This document shows, piece after piece, positions 33,334-40,111 of a stretch of DNA of 40,111 bases. The stretch lies in assembly GCA_030055575.1 (NCBI GenBank), contig JASFYL010000006.1, positions 1 through 40,111 on the forward strand. The letters run 5' to 3'. The first letter of the stretch is position 1. Each line of letters opens with the position of its first letter. The translations under genes were made by a program, and so were the position numbers. Origin of the DNA: Thermoproteota archaeon. GTDB lineage: Archaea; Thermoproteota; Methanomethylicia; Methanomethylicales; Methanomethylicaceae. Below the pieces are notes generated by a model, which did no database searches, was not told the origin of the DNA, and was given only the letters and a program-made list of their open reading frames with translations.

Positions 33334-34001
33334 GCCTTCTCAGCAACAACTACCCAGTTCTCAGGCAGTCTGCTCCTTATCCTCTCCCCATACGACTTGA
33401 TTATCCTGAAGCCTGCTCTCCTGACGACCTCCTCCAAAGCACGCTTTGTGAAGAGATGGTAAAATCTCCCACCTTTACTTCCCCATGGCACAACAAGGTC
33501 GCCAAGCTCCCCACCCCTAATTAGTCTTGAAATGATACTCCCCCCCTTCTTCAGAAACCTGGTCTGGAGCAAGGACCAAGCTGTAACTAACATGCGCCCT
33601 CCAGGTTTGGTCACTCTAAAAACTTCCGCCATCGCCCTGAACCTGTTCACCTTCCCGCTGATGTGGTGGATGACCGCGACGAACGCCACCGCGTCGAAGG
33701 AGCAGTCAACTAATGGGAGGCGAAGGAGGTCACACCTGACCAGAGAGACCTCCTTCAATCCGCGCCTTCTGAGGGACTTGAGCATGCCGATCGACAGATC
33801 TGCGGCGACGACATGGGAATAGCCAAAAGCACTTAGGGCAGCAGCATTCCTGCCGGAGCCGCAGCCCAAGTCTAGTGCCAAACCTTTTCTTCCCCTGAGT
33901 TCACGGATTGATGGCCATGGCTTCCTGCGAACCTTCCCGAACTCTTCGGCTATTCTGTCGTAGACCTCAATCGTCTCCATGCCTGAGGAGCGAGCCTCCA
34001 T
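33330..34001 (-). CDS. Trm9-like SAM-dependent tRNA methyltransferase
   Basis: This 223-residue methyltransferase follows the layout of yeast Trm9 and ALKBH8: VYDRIAEEFGKVRRKPWP at the N-terminus, LDLGCGSGRNAAALS (SAM loop), FVAVIHHISGKVNRFRAM, VVPWG with GRFYHLFTKRALEE, and PENWVVVAEKA at the end. Trm9 methylates carboxymethyluridine at the wobble position to mcm5U. Overlap with elp3 supports successive steps in one pathway. The ATG at 34001 is preferred because GGTG at 34008-34011 is six bases upstream; ATG 33980 is an alternative and the frame is open to 34049. A Trm112-like activator is not seen. Confidence 0.85.
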   Translation of the reverse strand: MEARSSGMETIEVYDRIAEEFGKVRRKPWPSIRELRGRKGLALDLGCGSGRNAAALSAFGYSHVVAADLSIGMLKSLRRRGLKEVSLVRCDLLRLPLVDCSFDAVAFVAVIHHISGKVNRFRAMAEVFRVTKPGGRMLVTAWSLLQTRFLKKGGSIISRLIRGGELGDLVVPWGSKGGRFYHLFTKRALEEVVRRAGFRIIKSYGERIRSRLPENWVVVAEKA

Positions 34002-34014
34002 CCAGCCCACCCTA

Positions 34015-34707
34015 TCAGGTGCCCCCAATCCTCCCAGAGAGTATCGCATCGGCTATCTCGGCGAATCCCTTCCCGAATGCCGACCTCGATACGAAGTCGG
34101 CTCCACTCTTGATCGATTCGTCCCCATTCGCTACCACACACTTGAAGCCCGATGCATTCAGCAGTTCCACATCGGTCATACTATCTCCAACCCCAGCAAC
34201 CTCTTCCTTCTTTAGACCAATCCACCTTAGAGCCTCGAGGAGACCGACCCCTTTGTCGATTCTCTTGTCCAAGATGTGGTATGCAAACCCGCTGTCTATG
34301 ACTTTGACCCCTTCATGCCTGCTTACTTCTGAAAGGACTTTGTCGAAAGCGACCGTCCTCATTATTGCAGCGTCGACGTACCGGTATGGGTTCGACCATG
34401 CCTCCCTTATCTGGTCGCCGTAGACCTCCTTGAGATGCCCAATCACCTTTTTGCCGAGCCCCCTTTCGCCCAAGATCTTGATCTTTCCCCTGTACTCGAT
34501 CACGCCTCCATTTTCTGCGATTGTCGGTCCGGTGCATCCGATGTACCTAGCGAGGGCCTTGAGTATGCACAATGCATTCCCAGAGCAGAGGATGACTCTT
34601 ATCCTGCTTTCCTCGAGTTTCCTTATCGCCTCTATCGCCTCGACGTCAATTATCGAGTCGCTGTTCGTGATTGTTCCATCTACATCTGTTGCTACAGCCT
34701 TTATCAT
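34015..34707 (-). CDS. HAD-family phosphatase, phosphoglycolate-phosphatase type
   Basis: A 230-residue HAD hydrolase with nucleophile and acid Asp8 and Asp10 in VATDVDGTITN, motif II CSGNAL, the motif III lysine in KGVGLLEAL, and motif IV GVGDSMTDVELL. The C2-type cap between motifs II and III matches archaeal phosphoglycolate phosphatase of the Thermoplasma TA0175 type, which clears 2-phosphoglycolate. The GTG at 34731 overlaps the thioredoxin stop (GTGA) and would add eight residues, so coupled translation from there is also possible. It lies 13 bases ahead of the Trm9-like gene. Confidence 0.85.
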   Translation of the reverse strand: MIKAVATDVDGTITNSDSIIDVEAIEAIRKLEESRIRVILCSGNALCILKALARYIGCTGPTIAENGGVIEYRGKIKILGERGLGKKVIGHLKEVYGDQIREAWSNPYRYVDAAIMRTVAFDKVLSEVSRHEGVKVIDSGFAYHILDKRIDKGVGLLEALRWIGLKKEEVAGVGDSMTDVELLNASGFKCVVANGDESIKSGADFVSRSAFGKGFAEIADAILSGRIGGT

Positions 34708-34727
34708 CTCGGTCCACAATCCTCTGT

Positions 34728-35060
34728 TCACTTGCTGAATAGCCTCTCCATTATTGCTTCCTCGAGCTCCTTAGGGCTCACGAGCCCTCCGATCCGGTGG
34801 ATCTCCCTGCCAAGCTTGTAGAATATGAAAGTGGGTGTAATGTACACACCGTACTCGTCTGCTTTGCCCCTGTTCTCCCTCATGTTGAGCCTGGCAAATG
34901 CGATCTCACTGCTGTGCCTCTCGGCAATCCCCTCGTATACTGGTGCCATCTCTTGGCATATGCTGCACCAAGGATCCCAAAACTCGACAACGGCTTTAGG
35001 GCTTTTTTTGACGAACTGTTCGAAGTCCCTATCCGTGATTTCTGTGACTACTCCGGGCAT
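34728..35060 (-). CDS. Thioredoxin-family protein with a CSIC active site
   Basis: A 110-residue single-domain thioredoxin fold with active site WCSIC (Cys32, Cys35) in place of the usual WCGPC, and the cis-proline loop TPTFIFYK. It has no signal peptide, so it acts in the cytoplasm as a thiol-disulphide carrier. It is the first gene of a four-gene operon with a HAD phosphatase, Trm9-like methyltransferase and Elp3; a T-rich upstream region holds the promoter. The Ser-Ile pair suggests a redox potential different from that of standard thioredoxin. Confidence 0.88.
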   Translation of the reverse strand: MPGVVTEITDRDFEQFVKKSPKAVVEFWDPWCSICQEMAPVYEGIAERHSSEIAFARLNMRENRGKADEYGVYITPTFIFYKLGREIHRIGGLVSPKELEEAIMERLFSK

Positions 35061-35185
35061 TAAGACCCCCTCAAGTTCCCTTTAGGTTTGTCTTAGAGTA
35101 TATTTATGCTTCTGGGCTGAAATCAGCCCCTGACAAATAAATTTTTTAGATAAGAACCTTTAAAAAGATTGAAATACCAAAATTA

Positions 35186-36718
35186 TTGGGTATTGCGGTC
35201 ATGCCCCAGCTGAGGATGCTAGGCGGAGGTAAAGAAGTAGGGCGTTCATGCATACGCCTTGACATAAATAATCATCACTTCTTAATGGACTGCGGCGTTG
35301 ACCCTGCCTCAACCGGAGTGAAAGCTCTCCCGGACTTCTCTGGGACCAGCGTAGACAATCTTGACGCTATCTTCGTTTCTCACGCACATCTTGACCACAC
35401 AGGCGGGATACCTGAGCTCGTCAGGAGGGGGTTCAGGGGGAAGGTTTTCATGACTCTCCCCACACTCGCCCTCGTTAAGCTCCTTTGGCAAGATGAGCTG
35501 TCTATAATGGAGAGGGAATGGCCAAAGGAGGAACGGCTCTGGTCTTCAAAGGAGATGCACCAAATACTCAACAAGCTTGCCGTGCCCACAACGTACCATG
35601 AGGTATTCAAACTAGACTCGCTAAGTGTAAACTTCCATAACGCCGGGCATATCTTGGGATCCACGATGACCGAGGTGAGCTACAAAGACTTCCGGGTTGT
35701 CTACTCGGGCGATCTAGGGTCCTCCTCAAACCATCTAAGGTACTGGAGAACCGAGGACATCATGTATCCCGACGTACTCATCTGCGAGGGAACATACGGC
35801 GGTAAGAACAGGAAGAGCAGGGAAGAAATTAGCAAGGAGTTCGTGGAGGCAGCGAGGTCAGCCCTCGAATCCGGAGGCAGCGTCCTGATCCCAACCTTCT
35901 CAGTCGGGAAGGCACAGGAGCTTTTGAAGATACTGAAGGATAGCTGGAACAAGATCCCGAATGTGGATGTCTACCTTGAAGGCATGGCGTTGGAGACTTT
36001 ACGCATATATGAGCAGTTTCTCATCTACATGGACGACAAGGTCAGGCGTGCTTACCTATTCAACAACATAAACCCGTTCAGGTGGGATTCCCTCAAGAGC
36101 TTCCGGAGCCTCGCCGAGAGGAGAAGGCTTCACGAGAGGGGGGACCCATGCATAATTCTCTCCCCTTCTGGTATGCTCCGGGGAGGATGGAGCGTCTGGC
36201 ATATGATCAGGATGGCCCAAAAAAAGGAGAACCTCATAGCCCTGTGTGGGCACATGGAGGAGGGCACAACGGGGCACCTCCTGACAACAGGAGCCAGGCA
36301 TTTTGTTCTCAAAGATATGATCTCGCAGGAGCCCAAGGAGATTGATGTCCGATGCAATGTAACTCACTTCGAGATCTCCTCCCACGCCATGCACAACGAA
36401 CTCTGTAACTTCATATCGCGCATGAAGCCTGAGAGGCTTGTCTTGGTGCATGGTGATGAGCAGAGTCTTATGGCTCTTGCGGACTCAGTAAGACAGCATG
36501 CTGGCGAGGTCCTAATCCCTGCAGTCGGGGAGACGGTCGATCTAGGTCACCGGAATATTTCTAACGGAAAGGAAATTCATGTCGAGGTCCCGATCTCCCA
36601 GTCTACATCGATAATTATTCCAAAGGGCTGCTCTCTACGGATAAGGCACAGAGGGAAAGAGAAATTCATGCGGGCAGAGGACATCCGTTCGCTCCTCAAC
36701 TTGCGCCAAGAGAGTTAG
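35186..36718 (+). CDS. Beta-CASP metallo-beta-lactamase ribonuclease (aCPSF2-like)
   Basis: A 510-residue protein with an MBL core containing SHAHLDHTGG (His66, His68, Asp70, His71), the later metal ligands in NAGHILGS and YSGDLGS, and a beta-CASP domain with LIPTFSVGKAQELL and IILSPSGML. The N-terminal KH domains of aCPSF1 are absent, so it is closer to aCPSF2 or RNase J-type nucleases that process mRNA 3' or 5' ends. The start may be TTG 35186 or ATG 35201; a TTTAAAAA box near 35160 fits a leaderless transcript from either. It converges on nifB with a four-base overlap. Confidence 0.9.
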   Translation: MGIAVMPQLRMLGGGKEVGRSCIRLDINNHHFLMDCGVDPASTGVKALPDFSGTSVDNLDAIFVSHAHLDHTGGIPELVRRGFRGKVFMTLPTLALVKLLWQDELSIMEREWPKEERLWSSKEMHQILNKLAVPTTYHEVFKLDSLSVNFHNAGHILGSTMTEVSYKDFRVVYSGDLGSSSNHLRYWRTEDIMYPDVLICEGTYGGKNRKSREEISKEFVEAARSALESGGSVLIPTFSVGKAQELLKILKDSWNKIPNVDVYLEGMALETLRIYEQFLIYMDDKVRRAYLFNNINPFRWDSLKSFRSLAERRRLHERGDPCIILSPSGMLRGGWSVWHMIRMAQKKENLIALCGHMEEGTTGHLLTTGARHFVLKDMISQEPKEIDVRCNVTHFEISSHAMHNELCNFISRMKPERLVLVHGDEQSLMALADSVRQHAGEVLIPAVGETVDLGHRNISNGKEIHVEVPISQSTSIIIPKGCSLRIRHRGKEKFMRAEDIRSLLNLRQES

Positions 36719-37608
36719 CCGTGGAAGTACTCTGATGGCGTAGTTCCTTGCGACTCGCGTCCGGGTATGCCTACTGCATCTGCCCTGCACTGCCTGCAAA
36801 GCCTGAATTGTGGAATGTACTTTTCAGCTTGCTTCCTAGCCCTCTCCAGCTCCTCGCAAGTCGGCCTTCTGAGGCTTTTGAACTCGTGCTGAGGGATTAG
36901 GGGAATTATGTTCATTAGGCTCGCGCCCCTGCGCGCAGCTTCGGATGCGATGCTTTCCACTTCGTCTTGGTTTACCGTTGGGATTAGCACTGTGTTTATC
37001 CTCACCACTATCCCCCGCTTTACAAGCTCCTCTATCCCTCTAAGTTGCTTTTTTATGAGTAATTCAGCACCTTCCTCCCCCCTTAGGAGTGTTCCCCCAT
37101 ACCAGACCCACTCGTATATGGAAGCCCCCACCTTGGGGTTTACCGCATTAATCGTGATTGTCACCGTCTTCACCCCTAGGCTTCGGAGCCTCTCTGCAGC
37201 CTCCTCAAGCAGTAGCCCGTTCGTCGAGAGGCAGAGCAGAAGGTTTGGGAACTTTTCCTTAATCCTCCCGAGGATCCTGTAGGTCATTTCGTTTGCCAAT
37301 GGGTCGCCTGGTCCTGCTATCCCTACCACCTTCAGATTGGGATTGCTCTTGACCTCACTCTCTAGCCTCCTAAGCGCTGCCTCCTCATCCATTATGCAGG
37401 CTGCAACCCCTGGTCTCTGCTCGCACTTGTCGAGCCTCCGCACACAGTATTTGCACTGTATGTTGCAGCGCGGCGCAACTGGGAGGTGCATCCTAGCAAC
37501 TGAGAAGTGCGCCTTTACGCCAAAGCAGGGGTGTGCTGAGGTTAAGTGGGCAAATTTAGAGCCTATCCCTGCCCACTTCGGTATCTCTTCCTTTCCCATA
37601 TGCTTCCA
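36715..37608 (-). CDS. nifB: NifB-family radical-SAM protein
   Basis: A protein of about 297 residues (303 from TTG 37626, used for numbering). Radical-SAM cysteines are Cys54, Cys58 and Cys61 in APRCNIQCKYC, and NifB-specific blocks follow: His32 and Cys34 in SAHPCFG, GIAGPGDPLANEMTYRIL, Cys132 in LCLSTNGLLL, and Cys277 and Cys280 in CRQCRADAVGIPGR. These extra ligands are those expected to hold the K clusters that NifB fuses into the 8Fe-9S-C NifB-co. It lacks a NifX/NafY-like C-terminal domain, as in archaeal NifB. No other nif gene is in the window. The start could be 37626, 37608 or 37599. Confidence 0.88.
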   Translation of the reverse strand, partial: WKHMGKEEIPKWAGIGSKFAHLTSAHPCFGVKAHFSVARMHLPVAPRCNIQCKYCVRRLDKCEQRPGVAACIMDEEAALRRLESEVKSNPNLKVVGIAGPGDPLANEMTYRILGRIKEKFPNLLLCLSTNGLLLEEAAERLRSLGVKTVTITINAVNPKVGASIYEWVWYGGTLLRGEEGAELLIKKQLRGIEELVKRGIVVRINTVLIPTVNQDEVESIASEAARRGASLMNIIPLIPQHEFKSLRRPTCEELERARKQAEKYIPQFRLCRQCRADAVGIPGRESQGTTPSEYFHG

Positions 37609-37641
37609 CATGATTACTATAATCAAGTCTTATTTTATGCG

Positions 37642-38046
37642 TTAGGATGCCCATTTTGCGTATGCGTCTGCGAGCCTCTTCAGCGCTCCGGAGAAGTCTC
37701 TGCTCAGAACGTATTTTGATTCGGATGGTCTGTACTCCAGCATCCCTAGCGGCACCAGGTAGTTCTTGATGACCGCGTACGCCGCGCTTCTCCTCCTAGC
37801 CCTTAGTCTTTCGTTTATGTAATCCGATAACTCTTCAGCAGTTACCCATCTGTTCTTGCCCCTGTTCTCCTGATCGCTCCTTGTCTTTATCCAGTCCATG
37901 AGTAGAGTAGCTATCTCTTTATACGATTCAGCGTTTGTGAATACGATCTCCATTATCTCCTTAAGGCCCATGTTACTGGATACATTCTCTGCATTGAAGT
38001 ACATCTTACCGGATCTCTTAGATCTGAACACGATCCTCCTAGGCAA
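37642..38046 (-). CDS. Unrecognised 134-residue protein, possible winged helix
   Basis: A basic protein I do not recognise. Residues 20-55 are helical (LKEIMEIVFTNAESYKEIAT), and residues 65-125 have a helix-turn-helix-like layout (WVTAEELSDYINERLRARRR, then AYAVIKNYLVPLGMLEYR and a wing-like SKYVLS). DNA binding is thus plausible but unproven. The TTG at 38046 is the first start; a GTG at 38031 lies after AGGAGG with short spacing. It is 15-35 bases upstream of nifB on the same strand, so the two may be co-transcribed, and it is divergent from the next unknown gene. Confidence 0.6.
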   Translation of the reverse strand: MPRRIVFRSKRSGKMYFNAENVSSNMGLKEIMEIVFTNAESYKEIATLLMDWIKTRSDQENRGKNRWVTAEELSDYINERLRARRRSAAYAVIKNYLVPLGMLEYRPSESKYVLSRDFSGALKRLADAYAKWAS

Positions 38047-38175
38047 CCTCTGGACCCCAACTGCTTATGATCTAGGATAGGCGCTTGTATTGTTAATAAC
38101 GGTTGCTTTTTGTTGCACACTCTCGAAAGATATTTGAGTTTGGACACATCCTTTTTTAAGTGAGGAGGTTCTTTT

Positions 38176-38631
38176 TTGCCAAAGCCCCAGTACAACGACA
38201 GAAAGGAAGCATTGTCAGGTTTAGAGCTGGAGAAAGCCCTTTTCGACGCCTCTGAGAGGGTGGCCAAGCAGATGTTCTCGGGGCTCTTACCAGAGCGGGG
38301 GCTAGACCTGAGCATAGACTTATGGGAGCTAGAGAACCTCCTACTCCCTATCCTGAATGCTGTCGTGAATGAGATCAGGATCTTCGACGAATCTAAGGCA
38401 GAGGATTTTTCATTCGAGCTGAAAAGACGGAGGAACTCTATCCCGCACGACCTAGTGAACATGCTGATTGAATGCTTCAAGGACGCATACAGGGATGGTG
38501 TCGAGGTCGAATACTCCTCCGCAAAGCTTGTCTCGATACGTTTCCTAAAGGGTGTGGGGAACTTGTCCGCGGTGAAGAAAGAGTTCAGTAACCGGGTTTA
38601 CGAGCTCTTCAGGCACCTTCTAGGGAAATGA
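38176..38631 (+). CDS. Unrecognised 151-residue helical protein
   Basis: A soluble, mostly alpha-helical, charged protein that I do not recognise. It has ELEKALFDASERVAKQMFSG, LWELENLLLPILNAVVNEIR, HDLVNMLIECFKDAYRDGVE and a short beta segment (AKLVSIRFLKG). The TTG start at 38176 follows GAGGAGG with spacing of about 6 bases, and a TTTTTTAAG TATA-like element is just ahead, so the gene looks expressed. It is divergent from the 134-residue gene across a 129-base region. No catalytic motif is seen. Confidence 0.6.
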   Translation: MPKPQYNDRKEALSGLELEKALFDASERVAKQMFSGLLPERGLDLSIDLWELENLLLPILNAVVNEIRIFDESKAEDFSFELKRRRNSIPHDLVNMLIECFKDAYRDGVEVEYSSAKLVSIRFLKGVGNLSAVKKEFSNRVYELFRHLLGK

Positions 38632-38841
38632 AGGATCGCCCTTTCCACCATAAAACTGACACCAGTCATGAAATGTTAGTTGCGATGGGAACGCCTTTGT
38701 GGACGACCTAGCGCTACCTGCAAGATCAGTAACTTCCTATTTAGCTTGCTCGGGAGTGCGCCTCCCGGAAGTCCGGTCTGGGGTGAACTTGATTCCCTGT
38801 GGTTAGGGTTGCCCATGTCTATCGTGCTGCATTGGAACCGA
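38632..38841. other. Intergenic region with short inverted repeats
   Basis: About 210 bases between the convergent helical-protein and lrp genes. GGGAG-TGCGC-CTCCC at about 38751-38765 can form a five-base-pair hairpin, followed directly by CCGG-AAGT-CCGG. A plus-strand reading frame crosses it (38680-39027) but runs into the lrp gene and lacks recognisable similarity. It may be an untranslated structured end or nothing. Confidence 0.3.
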
Positions 38842-39288
38842 TCAGAACCTGATTCTTGTGTCCTCCTTAACTACATTAAGGGCGATACTCGTTACAGTCC
38901 TCTTGACGGCCTCGATCTTCAGGGTCTCCTTTATGAATGCGTTCAGATCCTCCCTGTTTCTGAACTTGCCGATTGCTATAATGTCAAATTCCCCAGTCGT
39001 GTCGTAGACTGCGAGTATGGATTTTGAAGCCGAGAGTTTTTGTTCGACCTCGACGATCTTCCCTCCCTCGACCTGCATCAAGACTATCGCAGTGAGCCCG
39101 AACCCCAGCTTTTCCGCATCTATTATCGCTGAGAAGCTCTTTATGAGCCCGATCTCCTTTAGTCTCTTGATCCTATTGTGGACAGTGCCAACGGAGAGTC
39201 CAAGCTTCTCGGCGATATCCCTGTAGCTTGTCATTGCGTCCTCCTGCAACTCCCTCAATATCATCAGGTCTGTCTCGTCGTACAACAT
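38842..39288 (-). CDS. Lrp/AsnC-family transcriptional regulator
   Basis: A 148-residue regulator with an N-terminal winged helix (DLMILRELQEDAMTSYRDIA, LGLSVGTVHNRIKRLKEIGL) and a C-terminal RAM domain (LTAIVLMQVEGGKIVEVEQK to the end). Family members bind amino acids and form octamers or dimers that bend DNA. It is the second gene of a tandem pair, 11 bases after another Lrp paralogue. The two share the same fold but differ clearly in sequence, so they may form hetero-oligomers or sense different ligands. Confidence 0.9.
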   Translation of the reverse strand: MLYDETDLMILRELQEDAMTSYRDIAEKLGLSVGTVHNRIKRLKEIGLIKSFSAIIDAEKLGFGLTAIVLMQVEGGKIVEVEQKLSASKSILAVYDTTGEFDIIAIGKFRNREDLNAFIKETLKIEAVKRTVTSIALNVVKEDTRIRF

Positions 39289-39299
39289 TTGTTTCCCTC

Positions 39300-39737
39300 C
39301 TAAGGCTCTATAGGCGCCTCCTTCAGTTTCCTCAGCACGACATGTGTCCTCGTGGTTTTGGTGAATTCCATGCCCCTGACGCGCTCGATGACCCCTTCGA
39401 GCTCCTTAACATCCTTACATGTGACCTTTATCAGAAGGTCGAAGTCCCCTGTAACCGTGTAAAGCTCGGATATGGCAGGGTCATTCAGGAGACCCGATCC
39501 TGCTACGGGTCCCATCTCACCTCCTACATCCACGCCAACGAAGGCAGTGACCCCCTTCCCGATCTTCTCGGTGTCTATCTTTATGGTGAACTTAGTTATG
39601 ATCCCTTCATCGATCAGCTTCTTGACCCTCCTTCTCACGGCGGTCTCTGAGATGCCGACATGATTCGACAGATCAGTGTAAGAAATCCTAGAATCCTCCT
39701 GCAACAACTTGAGTATTTTTATGTCGATGTCATCCAT
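39300..39737 (-). CDS. Lrp/AsnC-family transcriptional regulator, tandem partner
   Basis: A 145-residue Lrp paralogue: DIKILKLLQEDSRISYTDLS, VGISETAVRRRVKKLIDEGI, then a RAM domain with FVGVDVGGEMGPVAGSGLL and a C-terminal strand THVVLRKLKEA. It resembles the lys-operon regulator more than its neighbour does in the helix-turn-helix (SEAAVRKR compared with SETAVRRR). It is the first gene of the pair. The upstream region contains an inverted repeat around AT-rich DNA, a probable operator shared with the divergent exported-protein gene. Confidence 0.9.
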   Translation of the reverse strand: MDDIDIKILKLLQEDSRISYTDLSNHVGISETAVRRRVKKLIDEGIITKFTIKIDTEKIGKGVTAFVGVDVGGEMGPVAGSGLLNDPAISELYTVTGDFDLLIKVTCKDVKELEGVIERVRGMEFTKTTRTHVVLRKLKEAPIEP

Positions 39738-39761
39738 CGTTGAACACTCGCCATAACAAAA

Positions 39762-39800
39762 GCAACAACTAGAATTTAAATCTTAAAAGAGTATTGTTGC
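39762..39800. promoter_or_regulatory. Inverted repeat in the divergent promoter of the lrp pair
   Basis: GCAACAA at 39762-39768 and its complement TTGTTGC at 39794-39800 flank 25 bases containing ATTTAAAT, a TATA-like element usable in both directions. The right arm lies in ATTGTTGCAAT, itself a short ATTG-N3-CAAT dyad. The layout suits binding by an Lrp dimer or octamer and autoregulation. Confidence 0.45.
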
Positions 39801-39815
39801 AATAGTTTGTGGCAG

Positions 39816-40111
39816 ATGATCGCGATGAGCAAGGTGATGATTCTCAAAGCGATGGAGCTCATTTTCCTTGGAGTTTTACTTTCGGCATTTTTGGCATCTG
39901 ATCTGTGGCGGTCATCTTATGCGAGCCCAGTCAGCGATTTCAACACCACGTTCTGGAACGGCTCAGCCGAGTACCCCCCATTAGAACTGGAAATGACATT
40001 CTCGGGGAACTCGACGGTCGGGGGCGTGAGCGTGGATGAGTACGACGCATTCTTCAGCAGTCACGTATATTCTGGTACCTTGGTCAGGATTCACTCCATC
40101 CTACTCAAGCC
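39816..40111 (+). CDS. Exported or membrane-anchored protein, N-terminal part (cut by window edge)
   Basis: An ATG at 39816 opens a frame that stays open to the window end (98 full codons). Residues 10-28 (LKAMELIFLGVLLSAFLASD) form a signal or anchor helix, followed by a Ser/Thr/Asn-rich external region with several N-x-S/T sites (NTTFW, NGSAEY, NSTVGG), as in archaeal surface proteins. ATG 39825 and ATG 39837 are alternative starts. It is divergent from the lrp pair and shares its promoter region. No family can be given from this part. Confidence 0.62.
   Translation, partial: MIAMSKVMILKAMELIFLGVLLSAFLASDLWRSSYASPVSDFNTTFWNGSAEYPPLELEMTFSGNSTVGGVSVDEYDAFFSSHVYSGTLVRIHSILLK

Noticed and set aside
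38680-39027. Plus-strand 115-codon frame
   Set aside because: Its second half is antisense to the conserved lrp gene, it has no ribosome-binding site, and the translation shows no family features.
1-40111. tRNA or rRNA genes, CRISPR arrays, insertion sequences, prophage
   Set aside because: No tRNA-like T-loop context in any intergenic gap, no regularly spaced repeats, no transposase or integrase motifs, and coding density and composition are even throughout.

Overview
This window is a gene-dense stretch of an archaeal chromosome of moderate, slightly GC-rich composition. Archaeal hallmarks include TATA-box promoters about 25 bp ahead of starts, frequent TTG starts, a deoxyhypusine-synthase-family protein, a beta-CASP CPSF-type nuclease, a PINA-type ATPase, a PAC2 protein, a GPN-loop GTPase, Elp3, Trm5 and a LysW-type amino-acid pathway. 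The gene mix (LysW pathway, FAD-oxidase/HdrD-like pair, stand-alone NifB and LarE) suggests an anaerobic TACK-lineage archaeon such as Methanomethylicia or Bathyarchaeia. That placement is inference; no rRNA or mcr gene is present to settle it. I see no tRNA, rRNA, CRISPR array, transposase or prophage.

Layout. 1-4.6 kb: the edge-cut N-terminus of a pyruvate/oxaloacetate carboxyltransferase (minus), a FAD-oxidase plus HdrD/GlcF-like two-gene unit, and an arginase-fold protein. 4.6-8 kb: a stomatin-NfeD pair, then a PAC2 protein and a small heat-shock protein. 8.1-13.7 kb (minus): a tightly overlapping lysX-Y-Z-J-K operon for lysine and/or arginine synthesis on a LysW carrier (lysW itself is absent), preceded by an Lrp-type regulator. 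14-16.4 kb: an M48 membrane protease, a 100-residue membrane protein and a membrane-anchored winged-helix regulator. 16.5-20.8 kb: a DUF763 protein, then a PaaK-like acyl-CoA ligase, a 51-residue membrane protein and an SSS-family symporter. 20.8-23.4 kb: a HARP-like-domain protein divergent from a GPN GTPase, and an HTH-CBS regulator with a duplicated AT-rich upstream element. 23.3-25.5 kb (minus): thrB-thrC. 25.7-27.2 kb: a Rieske protein and a divergent DHS-like protein. 27.3-30.5 kb (minus): PINA ATPase, Trm5-like methyltransferase and LarE. 30.7-35.1 kb: a HDAC/AcuC-like deacetylase convergent with a thioredoxin, HAD phosphatase, Trm9-like methyltransferase and Elp3 operon. 35.2-40.1 kb: aCPSF nuclease, NifB, two unrecognised small proteins, two tandem Lrp/AsnC regulators and an edge-cut exported protein.

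Several sets plausibly work together: PaaK and the symporter (uptake and CoA activation of a carboxylate), Elp3 with Trm9 (wobble-uridine modification of tRNA), ThrB with ThrC, and stomatin with its NfeD protease partner. A recurrent start signal, GGTG followed six bases later by TTG or ATG, corrects several starts that would otherwise be placed on the GTG inside the ribosome-binding site. No single obviously new defence or mobile system stands out. The most notable points are the small symporter companion, the stand-alone NifB and LarE, the divergent DHS-like protein, the incomplete first iron-sulphur motif of the HdrD-like protein, and the unrecognised small genes.
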